Notes: generated from the sequence alone by a model not told the origin. Counted from the first letter of the stretch, positions 24,486-34,369 are shown. The stretch is 64,000 bases of DNA from Psittacicella melopsittaci (GCF_003585925.1 NZ_NRJH01000045.1:17074-81073); one strand, 5' to 3'. Numbers and translations are program-made.

Positions 24486-25853
24486 ATGCCTTTTCAAAAA
24501 AAGAAAACTCTTTTTGATCGTCTAAATATAAAGGCCTATACCATTAAAAATGAGGGATTATTAGAAATGCCGACCCATAAACTTGTCTTCATTAGTCGCG
24601 AAGATAATCCTCAAGCTCGCGATATACTCAGCAAGGTTTTTAACGGTAAACAAAACTTACACTTTAAAAATCTTAATGATTTTCGTACTTACGCTCAACA
24701 AAACCCTCAGTATATTTACGATATCTTACAGCAATTTGCTTTAACAAATGTTCTTGACCCGCAAGAGTATAATCAAGATACTCCTGATAGCATTAAACTA
24801 GGTTTCTATTTAATCTTTGATGATTGGAACTTTGTCCAAGATAATGAGTCCTTATTACACATTACCCAAATGATTAAACATCACCTTGATGGTAATGATG
24901 TAAGCACGCCACAAGCAATTAACCGAACTATGAGTCAAGAACTCCAGCAAGTGCAGGGCGACAAAATTATTAATGTGTATATTCTTGCCGAGCAAGGACA
25001 ACTTAGATCTAGTATCGAAAGTGGTATTGATAAATTCCTTACCGAAGCAGCTGGCTTTGAAGATGTAAAATTTGTCTTTAAAGAACCAGTTATTCGTCCC
25101 CAAATACCAGAAGTTCAAGGTAACGAGCAAAACTGCTTATTTATAAATATTACGCAAATCCCTTTTGCTTTTTTACAATTTAAACAAAATACTTTTGGTT
25201 ACCTTCATGTAAATGAAGACTTTTTTAACGATCAAGATCGCGTAGATACTGCAATCCAACAATTACTAACTTCATTAGAATACTTTGTTCAAGCGACAGG
25301 TAATTTTAATCCGTTAAAATTTATAATTCCAGAATACCTCGGTTTATATGCTCATCCTTTTGATTTGAGCATCTGGAACCAGGTAAGTCATAATATGGCT
25401 ATAAATCCAACTGTAGAAAAAATCGTGGACAACGCAAATTTAAACCGAGAACAAGGAAGTCAACAAATCCAGGTTGCCGACCCAGATAACAAAAATATTA
25501 TTCTTGTTTTCTTAGGCACCAATGGTAGCGACGATAAAGAAAACTTTGTTTCTCGTTTACAAAAATTCTTCAATGCTTTTTCAGCTCAGTGCTTTGTTAA
25601 GCCAGAAGAATTTATGGCACAAAAGTCTTTATTTGATAATGACAATGAAGCAATTTACTGCTTTTTAGATTTTGCTGATTTTGATCATCAGCAAATTTGT
25701 GCAGAACTCACTTCAGGTTTTTATGTTCATTTAACTGATTGGGAACAAATTAAAGACAAAAATGTGTATAATATGTTCGTAATCTTTAAAAACTTAATTG
25801 AGACCAACTACTATGGTCATTACATTAACTACAAGTATCCTAAAAATAACTAA
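24486..25853 (+). CDS. Unrecognised 455-aa cytosolic protein
   Basis: A long open frame with a GGTTCTC just before the ATG and normal local codon use. I recognise no family. It has no signal peptide or membrane segment, is acidic, and is rich in Asn, Asp, Gln and aromatic residues. A beta-type segment 'IILVFLGTNGSDDKENF' around residue 335 and 'HKLVFISREDNPQARDIL' near residue 33 look like the starts of alpha/beta domains. It is followed after 11 bp by the TerB-like gene and probably shares its transcript and terminator. Function unknown. Confidence 0.6.
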   Translation: MPFQKKKTLFDRLNIKAYTIKNEGLLEMPTHKLVFISREDNPQARDILSKVFNGKQNLHFKNLNDFRTYAQQNPQYIYDILQQFALTNVLDPQEYNQDTPDSIKLGFYLIFDDWNFVQDNESLLHITQMIKHHLDGNDVSTPQAINRTMSQELQQVQGDKIINVYILAEQGQLRSSIESGIDKFLTEAAGFEDVKFVFKEPVIRPQIPEVQGNEQNCLFINITQIPFAFLQFKQNTFGYLHVNEDFFNDQDRVDTAIQQLLTSLEYFVQATGNFNPLKFIIPEYLGLYAHPFDLSIWNQVSHNMAINPTVEKIVDNANLNREQGSQQIQVADPDNKNIILVFLGTNGSDDKENFVSRLQKFFNAFSAQCFVKPEEFMAQKSLFDNDNEAIYCFLDFADFDHQQICAELTSGFYVHLTDWEQIKDKNVYNMFVIFKNLIETNYYGHYINYKYPKNN

Positions 25854-25864
25854 AGGATAAATAC

Positions 25865-26257
25865 ATGAGTATTGCATATTTTCTTCTCTCTCCTCGCCAA
25901 AAAGCAATTCTTTTAGCCTTAGTAAAAGAAGTAACTATCGCTGATGGTCACGTTAGTAGCTATGAAGGTAAGTACCTTCTTTTCCTTAACGAGCTATTAA
26001 GTAATGATATAACTCTTAATGAAGACCCGTATAACCTAGTTACTAGCGAGTTTACTTCTGCCGAGCATAAATTTGCTCTTATAACTACATTATTTATTGT
26101 TCCATTCTTAGATAATCAAGTTCATCCGCAAGAAGTAAAATTTATTAAAGATCTAGTGGCACAACTAAATCTTCCTGAAGAGAAAATTAAACAAATGCTT
26201 CTCTGGGCACAACGTCAAGCCCTACAAATTACTGAAGCTTTAGATTTTAAACTATAA
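25865..26257 (+). CDS. TerB-like small helical protein
   Basis: 130 aa, all-helical by composition. It contains two acidic helix-start signatures, 'VTIADGHVSSYEGKYL' and 'FLDNQVHPQEVKFIKDL', in the spacing seen in TerB/TerB-like (DUF533/DjlA N-terminal) domains, where the Asp pairs bind metal. Similarity is by pattern only. It lacks a J domain, so it is not DjlA. It forms an apparent two-gene operon with the 455-aa gene, so the two products may act together. Confidence 0.5.
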   Translation: MSIAYFLLSPRQKAILLALVKEVTIADGHVSSYEGKYLLFLNELLSNDITLNEDPYNLVTSEFTSAEHKFALITTLFIVPFLDNQVHPQEVKFIKDLVAQLNLPEEKIKQMLLWAQRQALQITEALDFKL

Positions 26258-26261
26258 AAAA

Positions 26262-26292
26262 GAAGTGGTTTTTACACCACTTCCTTTTTTTT
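26262..26292 (+). terminator. Terminator of the 24486-26257 operon
   Basis: GAAGTGGT pairs with ACCACTTC, followed by CTTTTTTTT. Confidence 0.8.
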
Positions 26293-26302
26293 GCCCATAA
26301 AA

Positions 26303-26333
26303 CAAACCCTAGATCGGTGATCTAGGGTTGTTT
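26303..26333 (-). terminator. Terminator ending the S10 operon after rpsQ
   Basis: AACCCTAGATC and its exact complement with a 3-nt loop; the minus-strand transcript continues with TTTGTTTT. It lies 55 bp after rpsQ, showing that no spc-operon gene follows. Confidence 0.75.
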
Positions 26334-26387
26334 ATCTTTCGAATACTATTAAATTAAATATATTTTAACTGCGTGTTTAAAGAGTGA

Positions 26388-26645
26388 TTAAACGTTAAGA
26401 GATTTTTCTACAACACGTACTAAATCAAAAGCTTTAGTTTTTGATAGAGGACGTGATTGTTTGATCTCTACTAAATCACCTTCTTTAGCAGCGTTTGCTT
26501 CATCGTGAACGTGAAGTTTAGTTGTTTTACGAACATATTTACCGTAGATAGGGTGTTTAACACGACGTTCAACAGCAACTACGATAGTTTTGTCCATTTT
26601 GTCACTCAGAACACGACCTTGTAGAGTACGAACTTGTTTAGTCAT
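26388..26645 (-). CDS. rpsQ: 30S ribosomal protein S17
   Basis: Primary 16S rRNA-binding protein of the small subunit. 85 aa, OB fold, with '[20 protein letters not shown]' and '[15 protein letters not shown]'. Last gene of the S10 operon. Its ATG overlaps the rpmC stop codon (TAATG), implying translational coupling. Confidence 0.97.
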   Translation of the reverse strand: MTKQVRTLQGRVLSDKMDKTIVVAVERRVKHPIYGKYVRKTTKLHVHDEANAAKEGDLVEIKQSRPLSKTKAFDLVRVVEKSLNV

Positions 26646-26809
26646 TACTTACCAGCCTTGTTTAATTGAGTTAATAAACGTGCAACGTCACGGCGAGCTT
26701 TTTTAACTAGGTTAGTTTTTTCTAGTTGTCTAGTTTTTAACTGTTGACGAAGACCAAATAAAGTTGTTCTTGCCTCAACTAGTTCTTGATTTAAATCTTT
26801 TTCACTCAT
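26645..26809 (-). CDS. rpmC: 50S ribosomal protein L29
   Basis: 54 codons read by hand from the ATG at 26809. The product begins '[14 protein letters not shown]', has '[19 protein letters not shown]' and ends '[16 protein letters not shown]', matching the two-helix L29 family (E. coli 63 aa). It sits four bases after rplP and its stop overlaps the rpsQ start by one base. Confidence 0.96.
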   Translation of the reverse strand: MSEKDLNQELVEARTTLFGLRQQLKTRQLEKTNLVKKARRDVARLLTQLNKAGK

Positions 26810-26813
26810 TTGC

Positions 26814-27224
26814 TTACATTACCGTTTTAGTTACAAAAGTAGTTTTGAAAGGTAGTTTAGATTGAGCTTTACCAAAAGCTTCACGTGCTAATTCTTCTGA
26901 AACCCCACCGATTTCGTATAATACTTTACCTGGTTGGATTAAAGCTACCCAGTACTCTACGTTACCTTTACCTTTACCCATACGAACAGATAATGGTTTT
27001 TCAGTAATTGGTTTGTCTGGGAACACACGGATCCAAATTTGACCTTGACGTTTTACAGCACGAGTCATAGCACGACGAGCTGCTTCGATTTGACGAGCAG
27101 TTAAGCGACCACGACCAGTTGCTTTTAAGCCGAATGAACCAAAGCTTACTTCTGTACCTGCAGCTAAACCACGGTTACGGCCTTTATGCATTTTACGGTA
27201 TTTTGTACGTTTAGGTTGTAACAT
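26814..27224 (-). CDS. rplP: 50S ribosomal protein L16
   Basis: 136 aa, same length as E. coli. '[19 protein letters not shown]' at the N-terminus and '[20 protein letters not shown]' in the middle are diagnostic. L16 contacts the tRNA acceptor arms near the peptidyl-transferase centre. The arginine hydroxylated by RoxA in E. coli lies in the central conserved segment. A GGAGAA precedes the start. Confidence 0.98.
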   Translation of the reverse strand: MLQPKRTKYRKMHKGRNRGLAAGTEVSFGSFGLKATGRGRLTARQIEAARRAMTRAVKRQGQIWIRVFPDKPITEKPLSVRMGKGKGNVEYWVALIQPGKVLYEIGGVSEELAREAFGKAQSKLPFKTTFVTKTVM

Positions 27225-27238
27225 AATTCAAATTCTCC

Positions 27239-27970
27239 TTATTTACGACCTTTACGTGGTGCACGTCTGTTATTGTTGTTTCTTGGTGCTTGTTTACGTT
27301 CTGGTTTAGCAGTTTCTTTTGCAAGAACTTCTTCAAAACCACCTAAAACTTCACCTTTGAAAATCCAAACTTTAACACCAATCACACCGTAAGTTGTGTT
27401 AGCTCTAGCTGTAGCGTAGTCGATATCAGCACGTAGAGTTTGTAAAGGAACGCGACCTTCACGGAACCATTCTGCACGAGCGATTTCAGCACCACCTAAA
27501 CGACCTGATACTTGAACTTTGATACCGATAGCACCTTGGTTCATAGCAGTTTGGATAGCACGTTTAGCCGCACGACGGAACATCACACGACGCTCTAATT
27601 GTTGTGCAATTGATTCAGCTACTAATTTTGCATCTAAATCAGCTTGTTTAACTTCAACGATATTGATTTGACAGTTTTTAGCACCTGAAAGAGCTAAAAC
27701 TTGTTTACGTAATTTCTCAATATCTTCACCGCCTTTACCGATAATAATACCAGGGCGAGCTGAGTGAATATTTAATTTAATAGCATTAACTGGACGCTCG
27801 ATCACAATACGTGATACAGCAGCGTTAGCTAATTCTTTGTTTAAAAACTCACGAATTCTAAAATCGTTTTCTAGAGTTTTAGAGAAGTTTTTTGTATCCG
27901 CATACCAGGTTGAACTCCATGGTTTAACAATACCTAGGCGAATACCATGAGGACTTACTTTTTGACCCAT
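27239..27970 (-). CDS. rpsC: 30S ribosomal protein S3
   Basis: 243 aa (E. coli 233) with an N-terminal KH domain ('[15 protein letters not shown]', about residues 75-90) at the mRNA entry site and the C-terminal '[20 protein letters not shown]'. The C-terminal tail is a basic, asparagine-rich extension ending 'RRAPRKGRK', slightly longer than in E. coli. Confidence 0.98.
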   Translation of the reverse strand: MGQKVSPHGIRLGIVKPWSSTWYADTKNFSKTLENDFRIREFLNKELANAAVSRIVIERPVNAIKLNIHSARPGIIIGKGGEDIEKLRKQVLALSGAKNCQINIVEVKQADLDAKLVAESIAQQLERRVMFRRAAKRAIQTAMNQGAIGIKVQVSGRLGGAEIARAEWFREGRVPLQTLRADIDYATARANTTYGVIGVKVWIFKGEVLGGFEEVLAKETAKPERKQAPRNNNNRRAPRKGRK

Positions 27971-27979
27971 TTCGTTACC

Positions 27980-28324
27980 TTATTTTGCGATTACTAAAGT
28001 GATGTGAGCAGTACGTTTACGAATATGATCCGCACGACCTTTCGCACGAGGCATAATACGTTTCATTGTTGGACCTTCATCAGCGAAGATTGTCGCAACT
28101 TTGAATGTACCAACGTCACTTAAACCTTGATTGTTTTCAGCATTAGCTACTGCAGAAGCAAGTAGTTTACCGATCATTTTAGCAGCTTTACGTGGAGTGT
28201 AGCGTAAAATGTAAGTAGCTTCTTCCACTGATTTGCCGCGGATTAAATCACATACTAAACGCGCTTTTTGAGCTGATGTACGAGCGTTACGTAAGATAGC
28301 ACGTGATTCATATTTAGTAGTCAT
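27980..28324 (-). CDS. rplV: 50S ribosomal protein L22
   Basis: 114 aa (E. coli 110). It contains '[20 protein letters not shown]' and the extended beta-hairpin '[18 protein letters not shown]' that lines the nascent-peptide exit tunnel. Nine bases separate it from rpsC. Confidence 0.98.
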   Translation of the reverse strand: MTTKYESRAILRNARTSAQKARLVCDLIRGKSVEEATYILRYTPRKAAKMIGKLLASAVANAENNQGLSDVGTFKVATIFADEGPTMKRIMPRAKGRADHIRKRTAHITLVIAK

Positions 28325-28338
28325 GTTCTATCTCCTAA

Positions 28339-28638
<300 letters not shown>

Positions 28639-28645
28639 TTAATTA

Positions 28646-29467
28646 TTATTTATCACGACGACGTACAATGAATTTATCAGTACGTTTGTTGTGACGTGTT
28701 TTCTTACCTTTAGTTTGAACGCCCCAAGGTGTAACTGGGTGTTTACCGAAGTTTTTACCTTCACCACCACCATGCGGGTGATCTACTGGGTTCATTGCAG
28801 TACCACGAACTGTAGGACGGATACCTCTCCAACGAGATGCACCAGCTTTACCTAATTCGCGTAACATGTGTTCTGCGTTACCAACTTCACCGATTGTCGC
28901 ACGACATTCAGCTAATACTTTACGCATTTCGCCTGAACGTACACGTAGAGTTACGTATTTACCTTCACGAGCGATGATTTGAACATATGAACCAGCTGCA
29001 CGCGCTAATTGACCACCTTTACCAGGTTTTAATTCAACGTTGTGAACTGTTGTACCTACTGGGATAGAACGCATAGGTAAAGTGTTACCTACTTTGATCT
29101 CTGCGTCAGCACCAGATACGATTGTATCACCTACTTTTAAGTTTTTAGGTGCTAATACATAACGACGCTCACCATCTGCATATAATACTAATGCGATATT
29201 TGCAGAACGGTTTGGATCATATTCTAAACGTTCAACTTTAGCTGGGATACCATCTTTAAGACGTTTGAAGTCGATTAAACGGTATGATTTTTTGTGACCG
29301 CCACCAATGTGACGAGTTGTGATACGACCAAAATTATTACGGCCACCAGTGCGTTTTAAAGGCTCTACTAAAGCTGCAAAAGGTTTACCTTTGTGTAATT
29401 CGTGGTTAACTACTTTTACAACGTGGCGGCGACCTGGGCTGGTCGGCTTACATTTAACAATAGCCAT
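28646..29467 (-). CDS. rplB: 50S ribosomal protein L2
   Basis: 273 aa, as in E. coli. Contains '[19 protein letters not shown]' and the C-terminal peptidyl-transferase-proximal '[16 protein letters not shown]' with the conserved histidine. It is required for subunit association and peptidyl transfer. Confidence 0.98.
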   Translation of the reverse strand: MAIVKCKPTSPGRRHVVKVVNHELHKGKPFAALVEPLKRTGGRNNFGRITTRHIGGGHKKSYRLIDFKRLKDGIPAKVERLEYDPNRSANIALVLYADGERRYVLAPKNLKVGDTIVSGADAEIKVGNTLPMRSIPVGTTVHNVELKPGKGGQLARAAGSYVQIIAREGKYVTLRVRSGEMRKVLAECRATIGEVGNAEHMLRELGKAGASRWRGIRPTVRGTAMNPVDHPHGGGEGKNFGKHPVTPWGVQTKGKKTRHNKRTDKFIVRRRDK

Positions 29468-29484
29468 TTATTTAGTTCCTTTCC

Positions 29485-29790
29485 TTACTCAATAGCAGAT
29501 TCGATTTGATTTAAGTTAGCATCTGCTGGAAGAGTGATATAAGCTTTTTTGAAATCGCTACGACGACCTTTACGGTTACCGCGGTATTTAGTTTTACCTT
29601 TAACATTAAGAATGTTAATAGATTTAACTTTTACACCTAACACAGCTTCAACAGCTTGAGCTAGTTCAACTTTGTTAGTTCTTTTATCAACAACAAAAGT
29701 TAGAACACCTTTTTCACTTTGAAGTTTTGCTGCTTTTTCAGTAAAAATAGTGTACTTAATAGCTGACTGTAAACGTGAATTGTTAGACAT
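29485..29790 (-). CDS. rplW: 50S ribosomal protein L23
   Basis: 101 aa (E. coli 100). It sits at the tunnel exit and docks SRP and trigger factor. 'FTEKAAKLQSEKGVLTFVV' and 'KTKYRGNRKGRRSDFKKAYI' identify it. Its ATG overlaps the rplD stop by one base (TAATG). Confidence 0.97.
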   Translation of the reverse strand: MSNNSRLQSAIKYTIFTEKAAKLQSEKGVLTFVVDKRTNKVELAQAVEAVLGVKVKSINILNVKGKTKYRGNRKGRRSDFKKAYITLPADANLNQIESAIE

Positions 29791-30395
29791 TATTTTAACA
29801 TCTCCTCAAGATCTTTTACAGCTTCTTTTGTTACTAATACTTTTTCATATGAAATTAGTGAAACTGGATCTACTTCGTCAGTTAAGATGTAACCAACTGA
29901 GTATAAGTTTCTTGAAGCTAAGTAAAGGTTAGTTTGTAATTTACTATCAATAATTAAAACGTTTTCTGAATTTAAACCTTTTAATGTTGATACTAATTCT
30001 TTAGTTTTGTGAGATTGAAGAGTTAAATCATCCACTACCACTAAACGATCTTGACGAACTAACTCAGAGAAGATGCAACGTAATGCACCCCAGTACATTT
30101 TTTTGTTTACTTTTTGGCTGTGATCTTGCGGACGAGCAGCAAATGTCACACCACCTGAACGCCATAATGGGCCTTTACGGTCACCAGCACGAGCGTTACC
30201 AGTTTTCTTTTGGCTCCAAGGCTTTCTGTTAGAACCGTTTACTTGTGCACGAGTTTTTTGCGCACGAGAACCTTGACGAGCTCCCGCTTGGTATGCAACT
30301 ACTACTTGGTGCACTAGTGCTTCGTTGAATGCAACGTCAAAAGCTGATTCTGATACACTAATAGAACCTTGACCATTTACTAATGTTAATTCCAT
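29790..30395 (-). CDS. rplD: 50S ribosomal protein L4 (candidate S10 operon autoregulator)
   Basis: 201 aa, as in E. coli. The tunnel-lining loop is visible as '[20 protein letters not shown]'. In E. coli, L4 also represses its own operon by binding the S10 leader. The very long leader at 31399-31957 would be the place for such control here, but that is inference. Confidence 0.98.
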   Translation of the reverse strand: MELTLVNGQGSISVSESAFDVAFNEALVHQVVVAYQAGARQGSRAQKTRAQVNGSNRKPWSQKKTGNARAGDRKGPLWRSGGVTFAARPQDHSQKVNKKMYWGALRCIFSELVRQDRLVVVDDLTLQSHKTKELVSTLKGLNSENVLIIDSKLQTNLYLASRNLYSVGYILTDEVDPVSLISYEKVLVTKEAVKDLEEMLK

Positions 30396-30412
30396 TTATA
30401 GTTACTCCAGAC

Positions 30413-31048
30413 TTAAGCTTTTACTTTTACAGAAGGTTTAACAACAACGTTACCATTTTTAGCACCTGGGATAGCACCACGTACTAATAATAAGTTGTTC
30501 TCAGCATCAACACGTACTACTTCAAGGTTTTGAACTGTAACACGCTCGTCACCCATGTGACCAGACATTTTCTTACCTTTGAATACACGACCTGGAGTTT
30601 GGTTTTGACCAATAGAACCAGGAACGCGGTGTGATAATGAGTTACCGTGTGTAGCGTCTTGAGTACGGAAGTTGTGGCGTTTAACAGTACCAGCGTAACC
30701 TTTACCTTTTGAAGTACCAGTTACATCAACTTTTTTAACTTCAGCAAATACTTCTACAGTGATTTCTTGACCAACAGTATATTCTGCTGCATTGTCAACA
30801 CGGAATTCACGTAATAAGCGACCAGCTTCAACACCTGCTTTCGCAAAGTGACCTTTTTCAGGTTTGTTTAAGCGTGATGCTTTTTTAGAACCAGTTGTTA
30901 CTTGAATAGCGTTGTAACCATCAGTTTCATTTGTTTTAACTTGAGTTACGCTATTTTTTTCAATTTCAATTACAGTTACTGGAATTGATTGACCTTCAGG
31001 TGTGAAGATACGAGTCATTCCAACTTTACGACCTAATAAACCGATCAT
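30413..31048 (-). CDS. rplC: 50S ribosomal protein L3
   Basis: 211 aa (E. coli 209). '[15 protein letters not shown]' at the start and the conserved '[21 protein letters not shown]' near residue 150. The segment '[14 protein letters not shown]' contains the glutamine that PrmB methylates in E. coli L3. Confidence 0.98.
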   Translation of the reverse strand: MIGLLGRKVGMTRIFTPEGQSIPVTVIEIEKNSVTQVKTNETDGYNAIQVTTGSKKASRLNKPEKGHFAKAGVEAGRLLREFRVDNAAEYTVGQEITVEVFAEVKKVDVTGTSKGKGYAGTVKRHNFRTQDATHGNSLSHRVPGSIGQNQTPGRVFKGKKMSGHMGDERVTVQNLEVVRVDAENNLLLVRGAIPGAKNGNVVVKPSVKVKA

Positions 31049-31083
31049 TGTTTCTAATCCTCTTTAATTTACGTCAAATAAAA

Positions 31084-31398
31084 TTAGTCTAAACTGATAT
31101 TAATTTCCACACCAGCAGCTAAATCTAGACGCATAAGAGCATCTACAGTCTTCTCAGTTGGCTCTACGATATCAACTACACGTTTGTGAGTACGAATTTC
31201 ATATTGATCACGTGCATCTTTATTCACGTGTGGAGAAATCAGTACAGTAAAACGTTCTTTACGAGTAGGTAAAGGGAAAGGACCACGAATTTGTGCGCCA
31301 GTACGTTTTGCTGTTTCAATAATATCCTTTGTTGACTGTTCGATTAAACGGTGATCGAAAGCCTTTAAGTGGATACGGATTCTTTTTTGGTTAGACAT
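31084..31398 (-). CDS. rpsJ: 30S ribosomal protein S10 (NusE)
   Basis: 104 aa (E. coli 103). '[19 protein letters not shown]' and '[20 protein letters not shown]' are diagnostic. It also acts in NusB-NusE antitermination. First gene of an eleven-gene operon rpsJ-rplC-rplD-rplW-rplB-rpsS-rplV-rpsC-rplP-rpmC-rpsQ in canonical order. Confidence 0.98.
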   Translation of the reverse strand: MSNQKRIRIHLKAFDHRLIEQSTKDIIETAKRTGAQIRGPFPLPTRKERFTVLISPHVNKDARDQYEIRTHKRVVDIVEPTEKTVDALMRLDLAAGVEINISLD

Positions 31399-31957
31399 TT
31401 AACCCAGAGCTCCAATTAATTAAAAATTAAACACATACAGAACCTTACCTCAATGTGCCTAGAAGAACACGAGGTAAGTATACAATATTGCCCCTGCGAT
31501 TGAGGGGTGTCAGATTAGCTTAAGAGGTATTTACTAACTTTTTAGCAATACTCTGACTAAATTCTTTTGCCACTAAGTTAATAACCTAGTGATAAAAGAC
31601 GCTTACCATGAGAGAGCAAATAAATATATAAATGGAGAAAGTTGTATACTTTCTTGTAAGCTAGTCGATACTTTGGTCTAGTTATATTCAACGAACAACT
31701 CAAAGTATAGATAAGAGATTGTTTCATACAATCGGGCTTATCCGCTAATCCAGTGCAAGATAGTGATTGATAATATTTTTCCTTGCATAACCACATATGT
31801 AACTACTCTCATTTTTATCATGTTACATATGGAGATACTAATACTTTATAAATAACTAAAAGAGGTGATTTCCTATCTTCTTGATGTATAACCACTTTCT
31901 AGTAATGTCTATTTATCTGAAATTCGATTTTTCGTTTCGGATACATATTAATATCTG
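31399..31957 (-). promoter_or_regulatory. Long structured 5' leader of the S10 operon (about 560 nt)
   Basis: The stretch from the predicted transcription start to rpsJ has no supported gene but many strong hairpins in the minus-strand RNA. They are CATATGTAAC/GTTACATATG (31794-31803 with 31822-31831), CAAAGTAT/ATACTTTG (31668-31675 with 31701-31708), GATTGT/ACAATC (31717-31733), GAAAG/CTTTC (31637-31653), CACTA/TAGTG (31571-31591), GTCAGA/TCTGAC enclosing GGTATT/AATAC (31509-31557), and CTTACCTC/GAGGTAAG with inner GTG/CAC (31444-31478). E. coli's S10 leader, which binds L4, is about 172 nt. L4 control here is inference. Confidence 0.6.
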
Positions 31958-31963
31958 CGGGAA

Positions 31964-31992
31964 ATTATAGCAAATAAAAAAAATGATTGCAA
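31964..31992 (-). promoter_or_regulatory. Promoter of the S10 operon
   Basis: On the minus strand, -35 TTGCAA (31987-31992), a 17-bp spacer and a perfect -10 TATAAT (31964-31969). It is the best sigma-70 match in the 793-bp gap and points toward rpsJ. Confidence 0.75.
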
Positions 31993-32191
31993 ATTCTTTT
32001 ACAAAAATTTTACTTAATCTATTGATTATTAAGACTAATATAACGCGACGGAGTTTTTTTTATTAACTTAAAGTAAGCTGGGCTAAAGTAAGAGGGGATA
32101 TAGGTCTTGTAAGTCTTTTCCCTTTTTTGCCCCTTTACTTTATAATAATGAGGTAAAGAAATTTATTTAAACTCACCCTATTATTTTAATT

Positions 32192-33310
32192 ATGAAAGTT
32201 GTTTTTATTAATAACCTCCAATTTTTACCCCAAAGCGAACGCGAACAACTTGCTTTACTTTTCGAGCCAAATTGGCTTGAACAGCGTTTAACAACTATTA
32301 AGCAAAAGCTCCTTAAGCTCAATATTCCTTTTATTGACGGCGATCAACTTTTAGAGGATGTAGACTTAAATACCATTCCTTTTGCTAAAAGTAATGACCT
32401 TTATCAAAATCCTCTTAGCCAAGAAGATATTAACCGTAGTCGTTATTTTTATAAACTCTACCAAATTCTTGGTCAAGCAAATAAACTCCAGTGGCGCGAA
32501 AGCTCATTTATCGATTGGCAAGAGCAAGAAGATAGCATTTATAAAACAGCTCTTTCTCTAGCTCAAAAAGAACAAATTTCGGATGATCTACTTAAGCAAT
32601 ATATTGAAGACAGCCTAAGCACTCTAGATCTAGAGACAAGAAAAGATGAATGGGTATTGGTGTTAGATAAGTATGCTATTTTACACCCTAACTTTTTTAA
32701 TAAACTTCGCTTTTTTAGTAAGTTTAAAATTACTCCGGAAATTGTTTGCCTTAGCGAACCTAGTCATGAAAACTTTTTACGTCACAGTTTATTACAACTG
32801 CAACAAGAAAGTAAGCACGAAGCTCGCTCAGATCTCGATGAACTCTACAATCACACACAAAGATATATTGGCAAAAATAACCAACTTGGTGATATAGCTA
32901 ATATTATTTTTAGTCCAGATTATTATCCTGAGTATGATTATAAACGTGCCTATGCTCGCTATAACAAACTCTTAGATAGCTACTTTTTTGTTAAACGCTA
33001 TGACTCGAGCTTTGCAACCAGTGCTTTTTTAATCCGTGTGAGCACTATGCAAAAACTAGGTAAGATTCCGACTTTAGCTCGCTTAGCTAATGACATTTTT
33101 ACTCTGGCTTATGGTAATACGACTCCTGACATTGCCTTTATTAGAAGCTCTTGGGCTGTAGCTCCAAATTTACCTGCCAATTTGCTAAAACTTCCACAAA
33201 ACCCTTGGCATAGATTTATGCAAAAATGGGCACGTGGCTTAGGCTGTTATATCCGACAATTACGCTTAACTGCAAGTTTAGATAGCGATGATCTTAAAAA
33301 TCTAAAATAA
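32192..33310 (+). CDS. Possible GT25-like glycosyltransferase (weak)
   Basis: 372 aa, no signal peptide. 'EWVLVLDKYAILHPNFFNKL' (about residues 153-172) resembles the 'WaLiLEDDaiphpdF' site of glycosyltransferase family 25 (LPS and capsule sugars). A later 'ATSAFLIRVSTMQKL' matches the family's 'sAYlisrkgAekLL' position. The metal-binding E-D-D is degraded to L-D-K, so activity is doubtful. The N-terminal 'MKVVFINN' start and a Tyr-rich middle fit the fold. It stands alone next to proQ with no LPS genes around it. The family call is tentative. Confidence 0.4.
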   Translation: MKVVFINNLQFLPQSEREQLALLFEPNWLEQRLTTIKQKLLKLNIPFIDGDQLLEDVDLNTIPFAKSNDLYQNPLSQEDINRSRYFYKLYQILGQANKLQWRESSFIDWQEQEDSIYKTALSLAQKEQISDDLLKQYIEDSLSTLDLETRKDEWVLVLDKYAILHPNFFNKLRFFSKFKITPEIVCLSEPSHENFLRHSLLQLQQESKHEARSDLDELYNHTQRYIGKNNQLGDIANIIFSPDYYPEYDYKRAYARYNKLLDSYFFVKRYDSSFATSAFLIRVSTMQKLGKIPTLARLANDIFTLAYGNTTPDIAFIRSSWAVAPNLPANLLKLPQNPWHRFMQKWARGLGCYIRQLRLTASLDSDDLKNLK

Positions 33311-33346
33311 ATTTAATTTGGCATAGAAAAAAAATTTTTTTATGGG

Positions 33347-33352
33347 TATAAT
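33347..33352 (+). promoter_or_regulatory. -10 element upstream of proQ
   Basis: TATAAT, 210 bp before the proQ start, implying a 5' UTR of about 200 nt. The AT-rich stretch up to 33561 shows nothing else that I can support. Confidence 0.35.
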
Positions 33353-33561
33353 CTAATAAGATAGCATAATTATTTTAGCCTATATTTTATAGTATTGCCT
33401 ATCTCAACTAGACATGAGTCTTTAAATAAATTAGAACTTTATATTTAAAAATCAACATCTCTTTGATTTAAGTATCCAATTTTTATAATAAATTTTCATC
33501 ATTTTACACACTAAATAAGCTGCTTGGATACTGATACTTAGCAACCTAAGGATTAATTAAT

Positions 33562-34362
33562 ATGTCAAACGAAAAGAAAATTAGTGCTATAAAGGCCATA
33601 ACACCTAAGAAATCTGCATTAGCAAATCGACAATCTGAAGGATACTCTCGTCCAAGCACTGGTTACAAATCATCTTCAACTGGCAGTAGACCACCGCGTT
33701 CGGGTTTTAAACCTAAAGGTAACGGCGGTCGTCCTAATTTTAGAAAGCCAGCTTCACGTCGTCCACTGTCACCTAAAGAACTAAAAGCTTTAGAAGATAA
33801 AAAACTACGTCGTGAACGTTTAGATTTAACTTACAATGAACTAAAAGCTTTATACCCTAATGCATTTGATCGCATTCATCCAAAACCTTTAGCAGTAGAC
33901 GTGCATAAAGAGCTTTTCCAACACGTAACTGAAGAAGGTCCATTACGCAAATCGGCTATTCGTCAATTCTTAGCGAGCTATATTAGAAATGACGCATACC
34001 ATGCCTCAGCTTTAAAATACAAAAAACGTTTCAACTTACAAGGGGAAGCGGTACAAGATCTTGACGAATCAGAGTTAGAATATCACCGTCAAAGCCTTCG
34101 CCCAGCTAAGCCTGCACGCAAGCCATCTTTTGGGAGAAAACCAGGCTTCAACAAAAAACCAGGCTTTGGTCCTAAACGCTTTGGTGGCAAACCAAACGAC
34201 CGTCGTGGCAGACCACACCCTAACTTTAATGTAGGGCAAAAAGTTATTGCTGGTGGCAATAAAGAAGGTACCGTTAAAGAAGTAATTGGTGATAAAGTAC
34301 GTGTTACCTTAGATAATGGTATTACTTTATTATTCAATATTGCTCAAGTGAAAAAAATCTAA
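33562..34362 (+). CDS. proQ: RNA chaperone ProQ with an N-terminal extension
   Basis: A FinO-domain RNA-binding protein acting in sRNA-mRNA regulation and RNA 3'-end protection. The FinO/ProQ core is at about residues 90-170: 'YNELKALYPNAF', 'KPLAVDVHKEL', 'KSAIRQFLASYIRNDAYHASALK'. A basic linker with 'KPGF' repeats follows, then the C-terminal Tudor-like domain 'GQKVIAGGNKEGTVKEVIGDKVRV'. Unlike E. coli ProQ, which starts with the FinO domain, about 75 basic, Ser/Gly/Pro/Arg-rich residues precede it. It is monocistronic, with a terminator at 34370-34406. Confidence 0.9.
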   Translation: MSNEKKISAIKAITPKKSALANRQSEGYSRPSTGYKSSSTGSRPPRSGFKPKGNGGRPNFRKPASRRPLSPKELKALEDKKLRRERLDLTYNELKALYPNAFDRIHPKPLAVDVHKELFQHVTEEGPLRKSAIRQFLASYIRNDAYHASALKYKKRFNLQGEAVQDLDESELEYHRQSLRPAKPARKPSFGRKPGFNKKPGFGPKRFGGKPNDRRGRPHPNFNVGQKVIAGGNKEGTVKEVIGDKVRVTLDNGITLLFNIAQVKKI

Positions 34363-34369
34363 CAAACAA

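Noticed and set aside
31578..31796. A 72-codon minus-strand ORF in the S10 leader
   Set aside because: It lies in a region of strong RNA hairpins, has no ribosome-binding site, and its product is Leu/Tyr/Ser/Cys-rich with no resemblance to a known protein.
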